The notes below the pieces were generated by a model. That model worked only from the letters and a program-made list of their open reading frames with translations, ran no database searches and was not told the DNA's origin. Below are positions 9,238 to 16,895 of a DNA stretch of 64,000 nt, piece after piece (positions within the stretch are counted from its first letter, which is position 1; every line of letters begins with the position of its first letter). The translations under genes and the position numbers were made by a program. The DNA comes from VYFG01 sp965248685 (GTDB lineage Bacteria; Pseudomonadota; Gammaproteobacteria; Arenicellales; Poriferihabitantaceae), in contig CBDFKC010000003.1 in the NCBI GenBank assembly GCA_965248685.1, positions 2,232,001 through 2,296,000 on the forward strand, in the 5' to 3' direction.

Positions 9238-9243
9238 TATAAT
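9238..9243 (+). promoter_or_regulatory. possible -10 element for the aminotransferase gene
   Basis: Perfect TATAAT 44 bp before the ATG at 9288, in an A+T-rich run. No good -35 hexamer lies 16-18 bp upstream (TCCTGT at best), so if used it may need an activator. The direct GGAACG-GGAACG motif at 9202-9213 lies just upstream. Confidence 0.35.
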
Positions 9244-9287
9244 TTCCACTGTCCAAAGGCAGCGATGGAATATTCCGGGAGATAACC

Positions 9288-10670
9288 ATGAACAAAGCAG
9301 TAACCGGCCTCGAAAGCGCCAAGATTGTTAGCGAAGACAAAGCCCACCTCTGGCATCATTTGAGCCAGCATAAACCCTACGAAACCACCGATCCCATGGT
9401 GATTGTTGAAGGCAAGGGGATGCGGGTGACTGATATTAACGGGCGTGAGTATCTGGATGCTGTTTCGGGTGGCGTGTGGACTGTTAATGTCGGTTATGGA
9501 AGAGAATCAATTGCCGATGCGGTGCGGGATCAACTCGCTAAAATGTGCTATTTCGCCAATTCTGCAGGTTCCATTCCAGGTGCATTGTTCGCTGAAAAGC
9601 TGATCGATAAAATGCCGGGTTTAAGCCGGGTCTATTACTCTAATTCCGGATCTGAGGCCAATGAAAAGGGCTATAAATTAGTTCGCCAATTGGCCGCAAT
9701 GAAAAACAACGGCGAAAAGCATAAGATTCTTTACCGTGATCGGGATTACCATGGTACTACCATCACGGCTCTTAGCAGCACCGGACAACCCCAGCGTAAG
9801 GATCAATATGGTCCGTATACTCCGGGTTTTGTCCAGGTGCCCCACTGTCTTTCTTACCGTGCACCCAATGGCGATGATCCTGACTATGGCGTCCAGGCTG
9901 CGCGCGAGATAGAAAAAGTGATTCTGAGCGAAGGTCCGGATACAGTTGGATCGATTATTCTCGAGCCGATCACGGCTGGCGGTGGAGTAATTACGCCTCC
10001 GCAAGGATATTTTGAAACGGTTCAGGAGATTTGTAAAAAGTACGGCGTATTGCTCCATATAGATGAAGTCGTGTGCGGCATGGGTCGGACCGGAAAATGG
10101 TTTGGCTACCAGCACTATGGCGTTAAGCCGGATATCGTCACCATGGCGAAAGGCGTTGCCAGTGGTTATGCTGCGATTTCTGTTACCGCAACTACCGAAG
10201 ATCTGTTTAAAGAGTTTCTGGCGGATCCCAGTGATAAAATGCATTACTTCCGGGATATCAGCACATTTGGTGGCTGTGCCGGTGGTCCCGCTGCGGCCCT
10301 GGAGAATATGCGAATTATCGAGCAGGAAAATTTGTTGGATAATGTGGTGAAAATGGGTGACTACCTGATGGACCAACTGCATGGTTTGATGGATAAACAT
10401 TCGATGGTGGGCGATGTTCGTGGTAAGGGATTGTTTGTCGGTGCCGAACTGGTCAAAGACCGAACTACCAAAGAGCCAGTCGATGAGTCCGTAGCCGCTG
10501 CGGTGGTTGGGCACTGTCTAAAGCAAGGGGTCATGATTGGTCGAACCAATAGAAGTTTTGCTGAGCACAATAATACTCTGTGCCTGAGCCCGGCCCTGAT
10601 TTGTACTACGGATGATCTCGATCAGATTGTCAGCGCTATTGATAATGCTTTGACCGCGGTTAGCGCCTGA
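9288..10670 (+). CDS. tpa: class III aminotransferase, taurine:pyruvate aminotransferase type
   Basis: PLP-dependent omega-aminotransferase, 460 residues. Seen: AVSGGVWTVNVGYGRE, SNSGSEANEKGYKLVRQ, the RDYHGTT motif, ILEPITAGGG, HIDEVVCGMGRTGKW and the PLP lysine K288 (TMAKGVASGY). The segments HLWHHL.QHKP.ETTDP and GVWTVNVGYGRE are what I remember of taurine:pyruvate aminotransferases (Tpa), which convert taurine plus pyruvate to sulfoacetaldehyde plus alanine. The xsc and pta genes usually found with tpa are absent here, so another omega-amino acid remains possible. GGGAG ribosome site upstream. The downstream TauD-type fragment gives independent, weak support for a taurine context. Confidence 0.7.
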   Translation: MNKAVTGLESAKIVSEDKAHLWHHLSQHKPYETTDPMVIVEGKGMRVTDINGREYLDAVSGGVWTVNVGYGRESIADAVRDQLAKMCYFANSAGSIPGALFAEKLIDKMPGLSRVYYSNSGSEANEKGYKLVRQLAAMKNNGEKHKILYRDRDYHGTTITALSSTGQPQRKDQYGPYTPGFVQVPHCLSYRAPNGDDPDYGVQAAREIEKVILSEGPDTVGSIILEPITAGGGVITPPQGYFETVQEICKKYGVLLHIDEVVCGMGRTGKWFGYQHYGVKPDIVTMAKGVASGYAAISVTATTEDLFKEFLADPSDKMHYFRDISTFGGCAGGPAAALENMRIIEQENLLDNVVKMGDYLMDQLHGLMDKHSMVGDVRGKGLFVGAELVKDRTTKEPVDESVAAAVVGHCLKQGVMIGRTNRSFAEHNNTLCLSPALICTTDDLDQIVSAIDNALTAVSA

Positions 10671-10678
10671 AGGAATAA

Positions 10679-10840
10679 TTTCCGGACCACCACATGTCGC
10701 GGCCGGAGTTTGGCTGCCGTTTACGCTGGCAACCGGGACAGGTGGCAATCTGGGACAATCGATTTACCATGCATCTGCCGATCAATAACTTTTCTGGGCA
10801 CAAGCGTTTTCTGATACGTTGCACCGCACTGGTTTCGTAA
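10679..10840 (+). pseudogene. C-terminal remnant of a TauD/TfdA-type dioxygenase
   Basis: An open stretch of about 53 codons ending at TAA 10838-10840, beginning right after a stop at 10676-10678. It encodes MSRPEFGCRLRWQPGQ, then VAIWDNRFTMHLPINN and GHKRFLIRCTALVS. This is the recognisable C-terminal end of alpha-ketoglutarate-dependent taurine dioxygenases: RPEF.CR.RW.PG, WDNR, the distal iron-binding His (TMH) and the 2-oxoglutarate/substrate arginines (KR, IR). The first roughly 230 residues, including the HxD motif, are missing, and upstream is the intact aminotransferase end. I read it as the relic of a deleted gene. An ATG at 10694 exists but has no ribosome site. Confidence 0.7.
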
Positions 10841-10859
10841 TATTGAATTTCAAATAAAA

Positions 10860-11258
10860 ATGATTGAACCCAAAATTAGTTTTGATGAAATGGTAAATGA
10901 GGCTGACGCGGCTATCACTACCTTAACTCCCGAACAGGTGCTTGACCGAATCGAGCAATCTGATGTGCTTCTGGTAGACATTCGCGATGTGCGGGAACTT
11001 GAACGGGAAGGGAGAATTCCGGGCTCAAAACATATTCCCAGAGGTATGTTGGAGTTTTGGATTCATCCGCAAAGTCCCTACTACAAGGATTACTTTGACG
11101 GCGCGAATCAAATCATTCTGCATTGCAACAAGGGCTGGCGTTCGGCGCTCGCGGGCAAGGCCCTTGCGGACCTGGGTATTGAAGTCGCACATATGCAGGG
11201 TGGATTTACCGAGTGGTCGGAAAAAGGAATACCAGTCGAACCATACGCTCGAAAATAG
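10860..11258 (+). CDS. rhodanese-like sulfurtransferase domain protein
   Basis: Single rhodanese domain, 132 residues, cytoplasmic. Seen: VLLVDIRDVRELEREGRIPGS (CH2A-type motif), and the active-site loop CNKGWRSA with catalytic C89 followed by the CxxxxR arrangement, then HMQGGFTEWSEKG. Such domains carry persulfide or transfer sulfane sulfur; acceptor unknown. The N-terminal 20 residues (SFDEMVNEADAAITTL) are common in stand-alone rhodaneses annotated with this architecture. It follows the tauD remnant by 19 bp and has no clear Shine-Dalgarno. Sulfur-related context with the Tpa-type gene is suggestive only. Confidence 0.85.
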   Translation: MIEPKISFDEMVNEADAAITTLTPEQVLDRIEQSDVLLVDIRDVRELEREGRIPGSKHIPRGMLEFWIHPQSPYYKDYFDGANQIILHCNKGWRSALAGKALADLGIEVAHMQGGFTEWSEKGIPVEPYARK

Positions 11259-11343
11259 CGACTTAAGCGGTACTCCAAGTGCTTGATTATTTGACCAAAG
11301 GAACCATATTCATCTGCATAATTACTTTCGGAATTGAACCAAA

Positions 11344-12030
11344 GTGGATAGCAAAAATTTAATCGATAGTTTATTGGCTTCTGGCAAGTCGTTTGCGGAA
11401 AAGGGCAGAGATGTGGCTGAAGAGAAACTCAATATTCCTGATGCCGGGCCGGAACGTGATGCGATGCTATCGGGTTTAAGTAAAGGTGCGATGGCGGCCG
11501 GGGCACTGGCGCTGCTGCTGGGTACGCGAGGTGGTCGTGCAATAACCGGCGGTGCAATCAAACTCGGTAGTCTGGCTGCTCTTGGTGGGCTTGCCTATAC
11601 TACTTACCGCAACTGGCAGGGTGATCAAACGGGCGAGCAGCCAAGTGGTCAGTCAGATGTTGAATCGAGCGCTTCAGACGATGAGCACAGCAGATTAATC
11701 CTTAGCGCGATGATCGCTGCGGCGAAAGCGGATGGGCATATTAATGCGGAGGAACGCATGAGTTTGCAGAACTATATAGATAAAATTGGTGATTCAACCT
11801 CGCTTAGTGAATTTGTCGAGTCAGAACTTGCCAAACCCCTGGATCCCTCAGATGTGGCAGCCAAGGTAGCGACCCAGGAAATTGCGGCGGAGGTCTACCT
11901 GGCCAGTCTGTTGATAATTGATCAATCGAACGTGATGGCGAAAACTTATTTGTCAGAATTAGCCGGTGCCCTCGGATTACCCCAGGACCTGGTCACAACC
12001 CTTAACGGCAAAATCGAACCAGCGGTTTAG
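11344..12030 (+). CDS. DUF533/YebE-like inner membrane protein
   Basis: 228 residues from a GTG start. Seen: N-terminal amphipathic part, a glycine/alanine-rich hydrophobic region (SKGAMAAGALALLLGTRGGRAITGG... LAALGGLAYTTYRNWQ), a polar Ser/Asp linker, and a C-terminal TerB-like helical domain (ILSAMIAAAKADGHINAEERMSLQNY). This is the layout of E. coli YebE (DUF533). Function of the family is unknown; YebE is induced under envelope stress. Stand-alone transcription unit. No other start fits better; the GTG at 11344 is preceded by GAACCAAA without a strong ribosome site. Confidence 0.82.
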   Translation: MDSKNLIDSLLASGKSFAEKGRDVAEEKLNIPDAGPERDAMLSGLSKGAMAAGALALLLGTRGGRAITGGAIKLGSLAALGGLAYTTYRNWQGDQTGEQPSGQSDVESSASDDEHSRLILSAMIAAAKADGHINAEERMSLQNYIDKIGDSTSLSEFVESELAKPLDPSDVAAKVATQEIAAEVYLASLLIIDQSNVMAKTYLSELAGALGLPQDLVTTLNGKIEPAV

Positions 12031-12080
12031 CTCCCATCACGGGACTGTTACTTGGGATCAGCAATTCAGGCGGGCTTAAC

Positions 12081-12317
12081 TCACGCGGTATCGGGTTGGA
12101 TTTTTTCCATAAATCGGGCCGTTAGCGCGACATGTCCTTTGCGATTTCGAATTTTACTAAGCTGACCATTATTAATTCTAAACCTTGCCGGTGATCTTGC
12201 AAGGATGGCATCTGCAAAACCTTGTACGCAGTCCAGAATATGTCGTTCAGTAAACTCCTCAACCGGTGGATAGTTTGAATCTCTTAAGGTTTGATTGATG
12301 GTTTGTTGTTCCGTCAT
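12081..12317 (-). CDS. hypothetical small protein
   Basis: Not recognised. 78 residues, hydrophilic, with a plausible folded core (ERHILDCVQGFADAILAR, then ARFRINNGQLSKIRNRKGHVALTARFM). No signal peptide, membrane segment or metal motif. No good ribosome site precedes the ATG at 12317. It sits alone, convergent with the DUF533 gene and divergent from the lipoprotein gene; an opposite-strand gene here would fill an otherwise 400-bp empty gap. Could be a spurious frame. Confidence 0.4.
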   Translation of the reverse strand: MTEQQTINQTLRDSNYPPVEEFTERHILDCVQGFADAILARSPARFRINNGQLSKIRNRKGHVALTARFMEKIQPDTA

Positions 12318-12429
12318 AAGCTGTTCGTGGTTGTTTCGTGTATCCTGTTACAAACTTGTGATAGTCTTACCAACCAGGTATTTCTCCCGAAATAATTCCG
12401 TCAACGCCTGTTTCAGACGAGCCTGAGCC

Positions 12430-12885
12430 ATGAAATCTCTTCGACCTTTCGCCATCATTCTGTTTTCATTTTTATTGGTTTCTTGCGGCGGTGGCGGAAG
12501 CTCCAGTGGTGCGAGTTCTACCAGCAGTTCGTCTGTTGACCTTGCCCAATTTGCCGGGACCTATGTTGGGAGCATTACAGCCACGGTAATGGTCAACGGT
12601 GGATCTGAATCACTGACCCGACAAATTACTTTTCTAATTTCCCCTGACGGTAAAACTATAACCGTTGAAACCATAGATTTTCCGCTGACTTCAGATAGCT
12701 TCAATGAAACCGTTGCAATTCCTCTGACCTCGGGTGGCATTGTCTGTACCTTGAATGCCACCATCATGGCGTCGATTACGTTTAGTCTAATTTCAGGTTC
12801 GGTCAATGGAACCGGAAATTGTGTGGTAAACGGGGCAAATGTCAGTGGCCAGCTAAGCGGGTTCACCGGCGCTAACAGGGCCTGA
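12430..12885 (+). CDS. predicted small lipoprotein
   Basis: 151 residues. Seen: a type II signal peptide (MKSLRPFAIILFSFLLVSC) with lipobox LVSC, then GGGGSSSG and a Ser/Gly-rich linker, followed by an about 110-residue beta-rich domain (FAGTYVGSITATV, ITFLISPDGKTITVE, SGSVNGTGNCVVNGANVSG). Two cysteines in the mature domain could form a disulfide. The sequence resembles the many unassigned Gammaproteobacterial lipoproteins with a C-G-G-G-G start. Residue after Cys is Gly, so outer-membrane sorting is expected. Function unknown. Convergent with ispG. Confidence 0.7.
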   Translation: MKSLRPFAIILFSFLLVSCGGGGSSSGASSTSSSSVDLAQFAGTYVGSITATVMVNGGSESLTRQITFLISPDGKTITVETIDFPLTSDSFNETVAIPLTSGGIVCTLNATIMASITFSLISGSVNGTGNCVVNGANVSGQLSGFTGANRA

Positions 12886-12918
12886 TCCGAAGCAATTAGC
12901 CGGCCTGAATCCCGGGCT

Positions 12919-14049
12919 TTATTTGGCGGCGATAAGCTGCTGCAGTTCTTGATCAAGCCGTTCAAGAATTTCATCGTATTTGAACGCACCAATTTTAGTT
13001 CCTTGTCGTTTCAGATTGACATAATTGGGACCGCACCATAGTCCGAGATCGGCGTCATCGGTTTCGCCGGGGCCGTTTACCCGACATCCCATGACGGCGA
13101 TGGTAACGGCGTGATCCTGGGCCCACGCCGTGCGGTCTTGAACCTTATGGGCGAGGTCGATAAAAGCTTCATTCTCTACCCGGGAACAACTGGGACAACT
13201 GATGAGGTTTAGTCGGTCGTCACGGAAATGCACCACAGTACGGACCCTTCCAGCGGCGATATCAGAGAGGATGATTCGGCCCGCTTCAATTTCTTCATGT
13301 TTACGATCGTACGGCAGGGTAAGGGACACCCGGATGGTATCGCCGATTCCTTTTCCGATCAGTTGCTCAAAGGCGATGCGGGTTTTCTCGATACCCTGGG
13401 GCGGAATACCAGCTTCGGTAACACCGAGGTGTAACGGGATTTCCGGTCGTACTTCTGCAAACCTGGTATAGGCAGCCACGGTTTTCGACGGGTCAGAGTC
13501 TTTTAGCGATACGCAATAGCGGGTAAAGCCAATATGATCCAACCAATCACTGTGCTCAATGGCGCTTTCCACCATGGGTGTGACAGAGTCATTTTTGGTG
13601 TACTTCGATACTTTTACCGGATCTACCGAACCTGCATTGACTCCAATTCGAATAGCGCAGTCGCTTTTTTCGGCAATTTCCGCGAGAAAATTAACTTTAT
13701 CCTTCCATGGCTTAGTTCGTTCGTGGTGGTATAAATGTCCCGGGTTGTAGCGAATCTTGTCCACATAGGGCGCCAGCAGTTGTGCCAGACGATAATTCTC
13801 CTGCAAGTCGACGCTCAACACCGCGTCGGTGTTATCGCGTAACTTGATCAGAGCCTCGGCGTCCTTCTTGCTGTCAGTTGCAATTCTGATAATATCTGCG
13901 CCCGCGGATTCAAGGGATTTTAGTTGCCCAAGAGTGGCTTCCAAATCCGTGGTTGGGGTGGCGCACATGCTCTGAACCGCGATGGGGTGGTTATTTCCTA
14001 TGGTGATCTTGCCGATTTTTACGGCACGCGTTGGGTTGCGTTGAATCAT
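12919..14049 (-). CDS. ispG: 4-hydroxy-3-methylbut-2-enyl-diphosphate synthase (divergent form)
   Basis: Iron-sulfur enzyme of the MEP isoprenoid pathway, converting MEcPP to HMBPP; 376 residues. Seen: IAVQSMCATPTTD at the N-terminus, IRIGVNAGSVDP, HLGVTEAGIPPQGIEKT, GDTIRVSLT, and the [4Fe-4S] ligands in ISCPSCSR and MGCRVNGPGE with the conserved Glu. Oddities: the motif ADIHF.YR.A of E. coli is replaced by SVDLQENYRLA, followed by DKIRYNPGHLYHHER, and the C-terminus reads DADLGLWCGPNYVNLKRQG. It is also not beside hisS/rodZ as in many Gammaproteobacteria. I suspect a non-gammaproteobacterial type acquired by transfer. Cysteine ligands are complete, so it should be active. Confidence 0.88.
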   Translation of the reverse strand: MIQRNPTRAVKIGKITIGNNHPIAVQSMCATPTTDLEATLGQLKSLESAGADIIRIATDSKKDAEALIKLRDNTDAVLSVDLQENYRLAQLLAPYVDKIRYNPGHLYHHERTKPWKDKVNFLAEIAEKSDCAIRIGVNAGSVDPVKVSKYTKNDSVTPMVESAIEHSDWLDHIGFTRYCVSLKDSDPSKTVAAYTRFAEVRPEIPLHLGVTEAGIPPQGIEKTRIAFEQLIGKGIGDTIRVSLTLPYDRKHEEIEAGRIILSDIAAGRVRTVVHFRDDRLNLISCPSCSRVENEAFIDLAHKVQDRTAWAQDHAVTIAVMGCRVNGPGETDDADLGLWCGPNYVNLKRQGTKIGAFKYDEILERLDQELQQLIAAK

Positions 14050-14136
14050 TCAAATTGCATCTGGAGGCGGGGCTGGGTACCCTATCGTTTCTTGTTATGG
14101 GGTGCAACAATATTTACTGAAAATCAGGACTAAACT

Positions 14137-14916
14137 TTGCTCATTGATCTTCCTGCACTAAATGCACGATTGTCTGCCGCAGGCTCGGTTGCGGCAAATA
14201 AAGTTGTGTGGTTTGATCGTATTGGATCAACCATGGATTATCTGATGCAGAGTAAGGATATTCATGGCCATATCTGCCTTGCTGGAATCCAGGAATCTGG
14301 ACGCGGTCGGCGCGGCAAGCAATGGCTGGCACCCTATGGTAGTAGTGTGCTTATGTCCACTGGCTGGCAGGTCGAGGAATCTGAAACCTCCGGAATGTCT
14401 CTGGTCTGCGGACTTGCGGTGCAATCCGCCCTGGGCAATCTCGGGGTCGATAATGTCTCTTTGAAGTGGCCCAATGACGTGTTGCTATCGGGTCGAAAAG
14501 TTGCTGGAATATTGGTTGAAATAGTGGATCGAAAGTGCGTTATCGGGTTGGGATTGAACGTTGATGTTGGGTCGGCGGAAACCCAATCTCCGGTTGAAAC
14601 CATGACGCCGTGGACCGATTTGATGAAATCGGGATATGCCATTGAATACCAGAGTCTGGTATACAACTTGATCATTAGTCTTGGACAATATCTCGAAGAT
14701 TTTAATCGTATGGGATTTAGTCCATTTATCAATCAATGGAATCAACATCACAGCTACCATGGAAAAATGGTCAGGGTAAGCGGGACCGAGAATTCTACCG
14801 GCGTGGTATCCGGTGTGAATGAAAATGGGGGCCTGGTTCTGAATACTGATATTGGCCAGAAAGTGTTCTATTCGGGTAATGTTTCGATGTTACCCCTCGA
14901 TCCCTTGAGCACTTAG
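14137..14916 (+). CDS. birA: biotin--[acetyl-CoA-carboxylase] ligase, no DNA-binding domain
   Basis: Attaches biotin to AccB. 259 residues; catalytic domain (FDRIGSTMDYL, GRGRRGKQW biotinyl-AMP loop, LKWPNDVLLSGRKVAGIL) and the C-terminal SH3-like part (GKMVRVSGTENSTG). The start must be at or after the TTG at 14137, because an in-frame TAA lies two codons upstream; AGGA is 7 nt before it. There is thus no room for the winged-helix repressor domain of E. coli BirA, and this is a monofunctional ligase. The next gene, coaX, starts 2 bp after the stop: same operon, the usual birA-coaX pair. Confidence 0.92.
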   Translation: MLIDLPALNARLSAAGSVAANKVVWFDRIGSTMDYLMQSKDIHGHICLAGIQESGRGRRGKQWLAPYGSSVLMSTGWQVEESETSGMSLVCGLAVQSALGNLGVDNVSLKWPNDVLLSGRKVAGILVEIVDRKCVIGLGLNVDVGSAETQSPVETMTPWTDLMKSGYAIEYQSLVYNLIISLGQYLEDFNRMGFSPFINQWNQHHSYHGKMVRVSGTENSTGVVSGVNENGGLVLNTDIGQKVFYSGNVSMLPLDPLST

Positions 14917-14918
14917 TA

Positions 14919-15767
14919 ATGCAGCACCTTCTGGTCGATATCGGAAATCAGCGCCTGAAATGGGTGGCCGTAGATTTAGCGCCGGACCTTTCGATCGAGA
15001 AAATTGCTGAGATGGTCGAGGCTGGCACAACTGCCGAGCAGACTGGATTGAGCGACGACTGGCTCGATGGGTTAGCAGCAGAATCTGTCAATCCAGAGAG
15101 AATCCTGGTGAGTTCTGTCGGCAGACAGAAGGTGCGTGAGGAATTCCATCGATATTGTCAGGCTAATTGGGGTATAAAACCGGAATATCTGGTGTCACCA
15201 TCGGAATACCTCGGATTAACCAATGACTATCTTGCCCCGGCCCAATTAGGCTGCGATCGTTGGCTTGCGGCTCTGGCGGCATATCATCTGGTTGGTTTTG
15301 CGGGGCGAATCTGCCCGCTGGCAATCGTCGACGCCGGAACCGCGATTACCGTTGATCTGATTGTCTCAGACCATTTTAAAGGTGGAGCAATTTTACCCGG
15401 GTTTGCTACCATAGTGCGGTCAATGGCTGGCGGAACCGGGGAAATTAGGATAGATATACCAACAGTATTACAAAGCATGTTAGAGCAGGATAATAATCCT
15501 AGTATTGCAGGGAACCAGGTCGTGTTAGCAAACAACAGCGCAGATGCGGTACTCGCAGGGGCATTAATGTCAATCGGTGGAGGCGTTGAACGCTGCCTGG
15601 ATCAGATAGCATCCGGACTTGTGAGTGCAATGAAGATCATAGTAACCGGGGGTGACGCGGCGTTGATTGAAGTATTGCTAAAACGTCCCTGTAAAGTCGT
15701 GCCAAATCTTGTGCTGGCGGGTTTGGCGGTGGTAGCAAAACAAAATCTGGCCCGGGTTTCACAATGA
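14919..15767 (+). CDS. coaX: type III pantothenate kinase
   Basis: Phosphorylates pantothenate, first step of coenzyme A synthesis; 282 residues of the ASKHA fold. Seen: PHOSPHATE-1 motif LLVDIGNQRLKW, LAPAQLGCDRWLAALAAY (pantothenate-site region), ADENOSINE-type region IVDAGTAITVDLI, and GGAILPGFATIVRSM. CoaX enzymes are not feedback-inhibited by CoA, unlike CoaA (family knowledge). Lies between birA (2 bp gap) and the SPOR gene (4-bp overlap), as in Pseudomonas. Confidence 0.95.
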   Translation: MQHLLVDIGNQRLKWVAVDLAPDLSIEKIAEMVEAGTTAEQTGLSDDWLDGLAAESVNPERILVSSVGRQKVREEFHRYCQANWGIKPEYLVSPSEYLGLTNDYLAPAQLGCDRWLAALAAYHLVGFAGRICPLAIVDAGTAITVDLIVSDHFKGGAILPGFATIVRSMAGGTGEIRIDIPTVLQSMLEQDNNPSIAGNQVVLANNSADAVLAGALMSIGGGVERCLDQIASGLVSAMKIIVTGGDAALIEVLLKRPCKVVPNLVLAGLAVVAKQNLARVSQ

Positions 15768-16663
15768 AATGGGTGGCGGCTTTGCTGATGATATTGAATG
15801 TCGTGATTTTTTTGCGGGTAAGCGATCGCCAAGTGGAAAATGGTTTTCAACGGAGTGATGCAAGGCCAGACGTCAATCGGGAAAGTATGCTGTTATTAAA
15901 GGAGGTTTATGCCGAGGCCAGCCAGAACACTCCTGATACCGACCCCGTTGTTCAGAATAGTTTTGGTGACCCAGCATTACCCAATGCTATTTTTGACGGA
16001 CGTGACGCCGCTTTGATCGGAAACCAGGAGGTTGCCCAGGCCGGCTCGGAGCTAGAGTCTATGGTGATCGACAACACTGACTCCTCAGACCAGGATGATG
16101 GTCAGAAAACGAGTTCGACCACGCTACTGCCCGTGGTAATTGACAGTGAGCTGGTGACCGCAACACCCACAGCTGAAACCCAGGGGGAGCCAGACTGGTC
16201 CTGTTACCGGGTGGGGCCATTTAAGGACCAGACGGTATGGCAGCAGGCGAGGCAATGGGGCAACCTGAAAAATCTTGATTTTGTTCCCGTTCGCAGTGAA
16301 AGCCGCGAATTGAGAGCGGTACGGGTTTATATTGGGCCTTTTGCATCGATTAGTGCAGCCCAGCCAGATGTTGAACTGCTAAAAGCCAAGGAATTAGACC
16401 ATTTCGTTTATTTGCGAAATGATGACCAAGCACGAGTTTCTCTAGGATACTTTACCCAGGAAGAGCTGGCCAACAAATTCGTTGAATACCTGGTAACCCA
16501 GGATATTCCTGCCAAGTCCCAACCTGAGTATCGAACCATGGGGCCATTCGACTGGATGGACGTGAAAATCGACAGCGCCGACCGGGGAGATCTGTTGTCG
16601 AAGCAATGGGGGGCTGACTCGGTTATTGTCGCGGAAAGAGAATGCCCGGATAGTTCGTCCTAG
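15764..16663 (+). CDS. SPOR-domain membrane-anchored protein
   Basis: 299 residues. Seen: one N-terminal membrane anchor (MKWVAALLMILNVVIFL), a long polar, acidic linker rich in Asp/Ser/Thr, and a C-terminal region with SPOR-like repeats (CYRVGPFKDQTVWQQAR..., RVYIGPFASISAAQ, VSLGYFTQEELA...). SPOR domains bind denuded septal peptidoglycan, so a periplasmic, cell-division-related role is likely. Start ATG overlaps the coaX stop by 4 bp. A SPOR protein at this spot, just before the tRNA-tufB run, is the same arrangement as in Pseudomonas. Confidence 0.8.
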   Translation: MKWVAALLMILNVVIFLRVSDRQVENGFQRSDARPDVNRESMLLLKEVYAEASQNTPDTDPVVQNSFGDPALPNAIFDGRDAALIGNQEVAQAGSELESMVIDNTDSSDQDDGQKTSSTTLLPVVIDSELVTATPTAETQGEPDWSCYRVGPFKDQTVWQQARQWGNLKNLDFVPVRSESRELRAVRVYIGPFASISAAQPDVELLKAKELDHFVYLRNDDQARVSLGYFTQEELANKFVEYLVTQDIPAKSQPEYRTMGPFDWMDVKIDSADRGDLLSKQWGADSVIVAERECPDSSS

Positions 16664-16745
16664 TTTGACAGTCCATGGAACTCTAACTACTTTTTCGGTT
16701 CTCGGGGCAGCTAAGGAATCTCCTTGAGATAATGCCCAAACGGCA

Positions 16746-16775
16746 TTGCATTTAAAGGGTTAATTTGAGTAAAAT
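16746..16775 (+). promoter_or_regulatory. sigma70 promoter of the tRNA-tufB operon
   Basis: -35 TTGCAT (16746-16751), 18-bp spacer, -10 TAAAAT (16770-16775), followed by the G+C-rich discriminator CGCGCTCC typical of stringently controlled stable-RNA promoters. Predicted start near 16782, giving a leader of about 110 nt before tRNA-Thr. Confidence 0.7.
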
Positions 16776-16895
16776 CGCGCTCCATTTTGTGTTTCGGTTT
16801 GTGCGGGTGGAATCGCGGCGACCGAGAGTGCTGATTTATTAACGATTTTTGTTCTATAACTCTTTGATTTAGAGAGGTTTTTTCGTTTTTAATAA

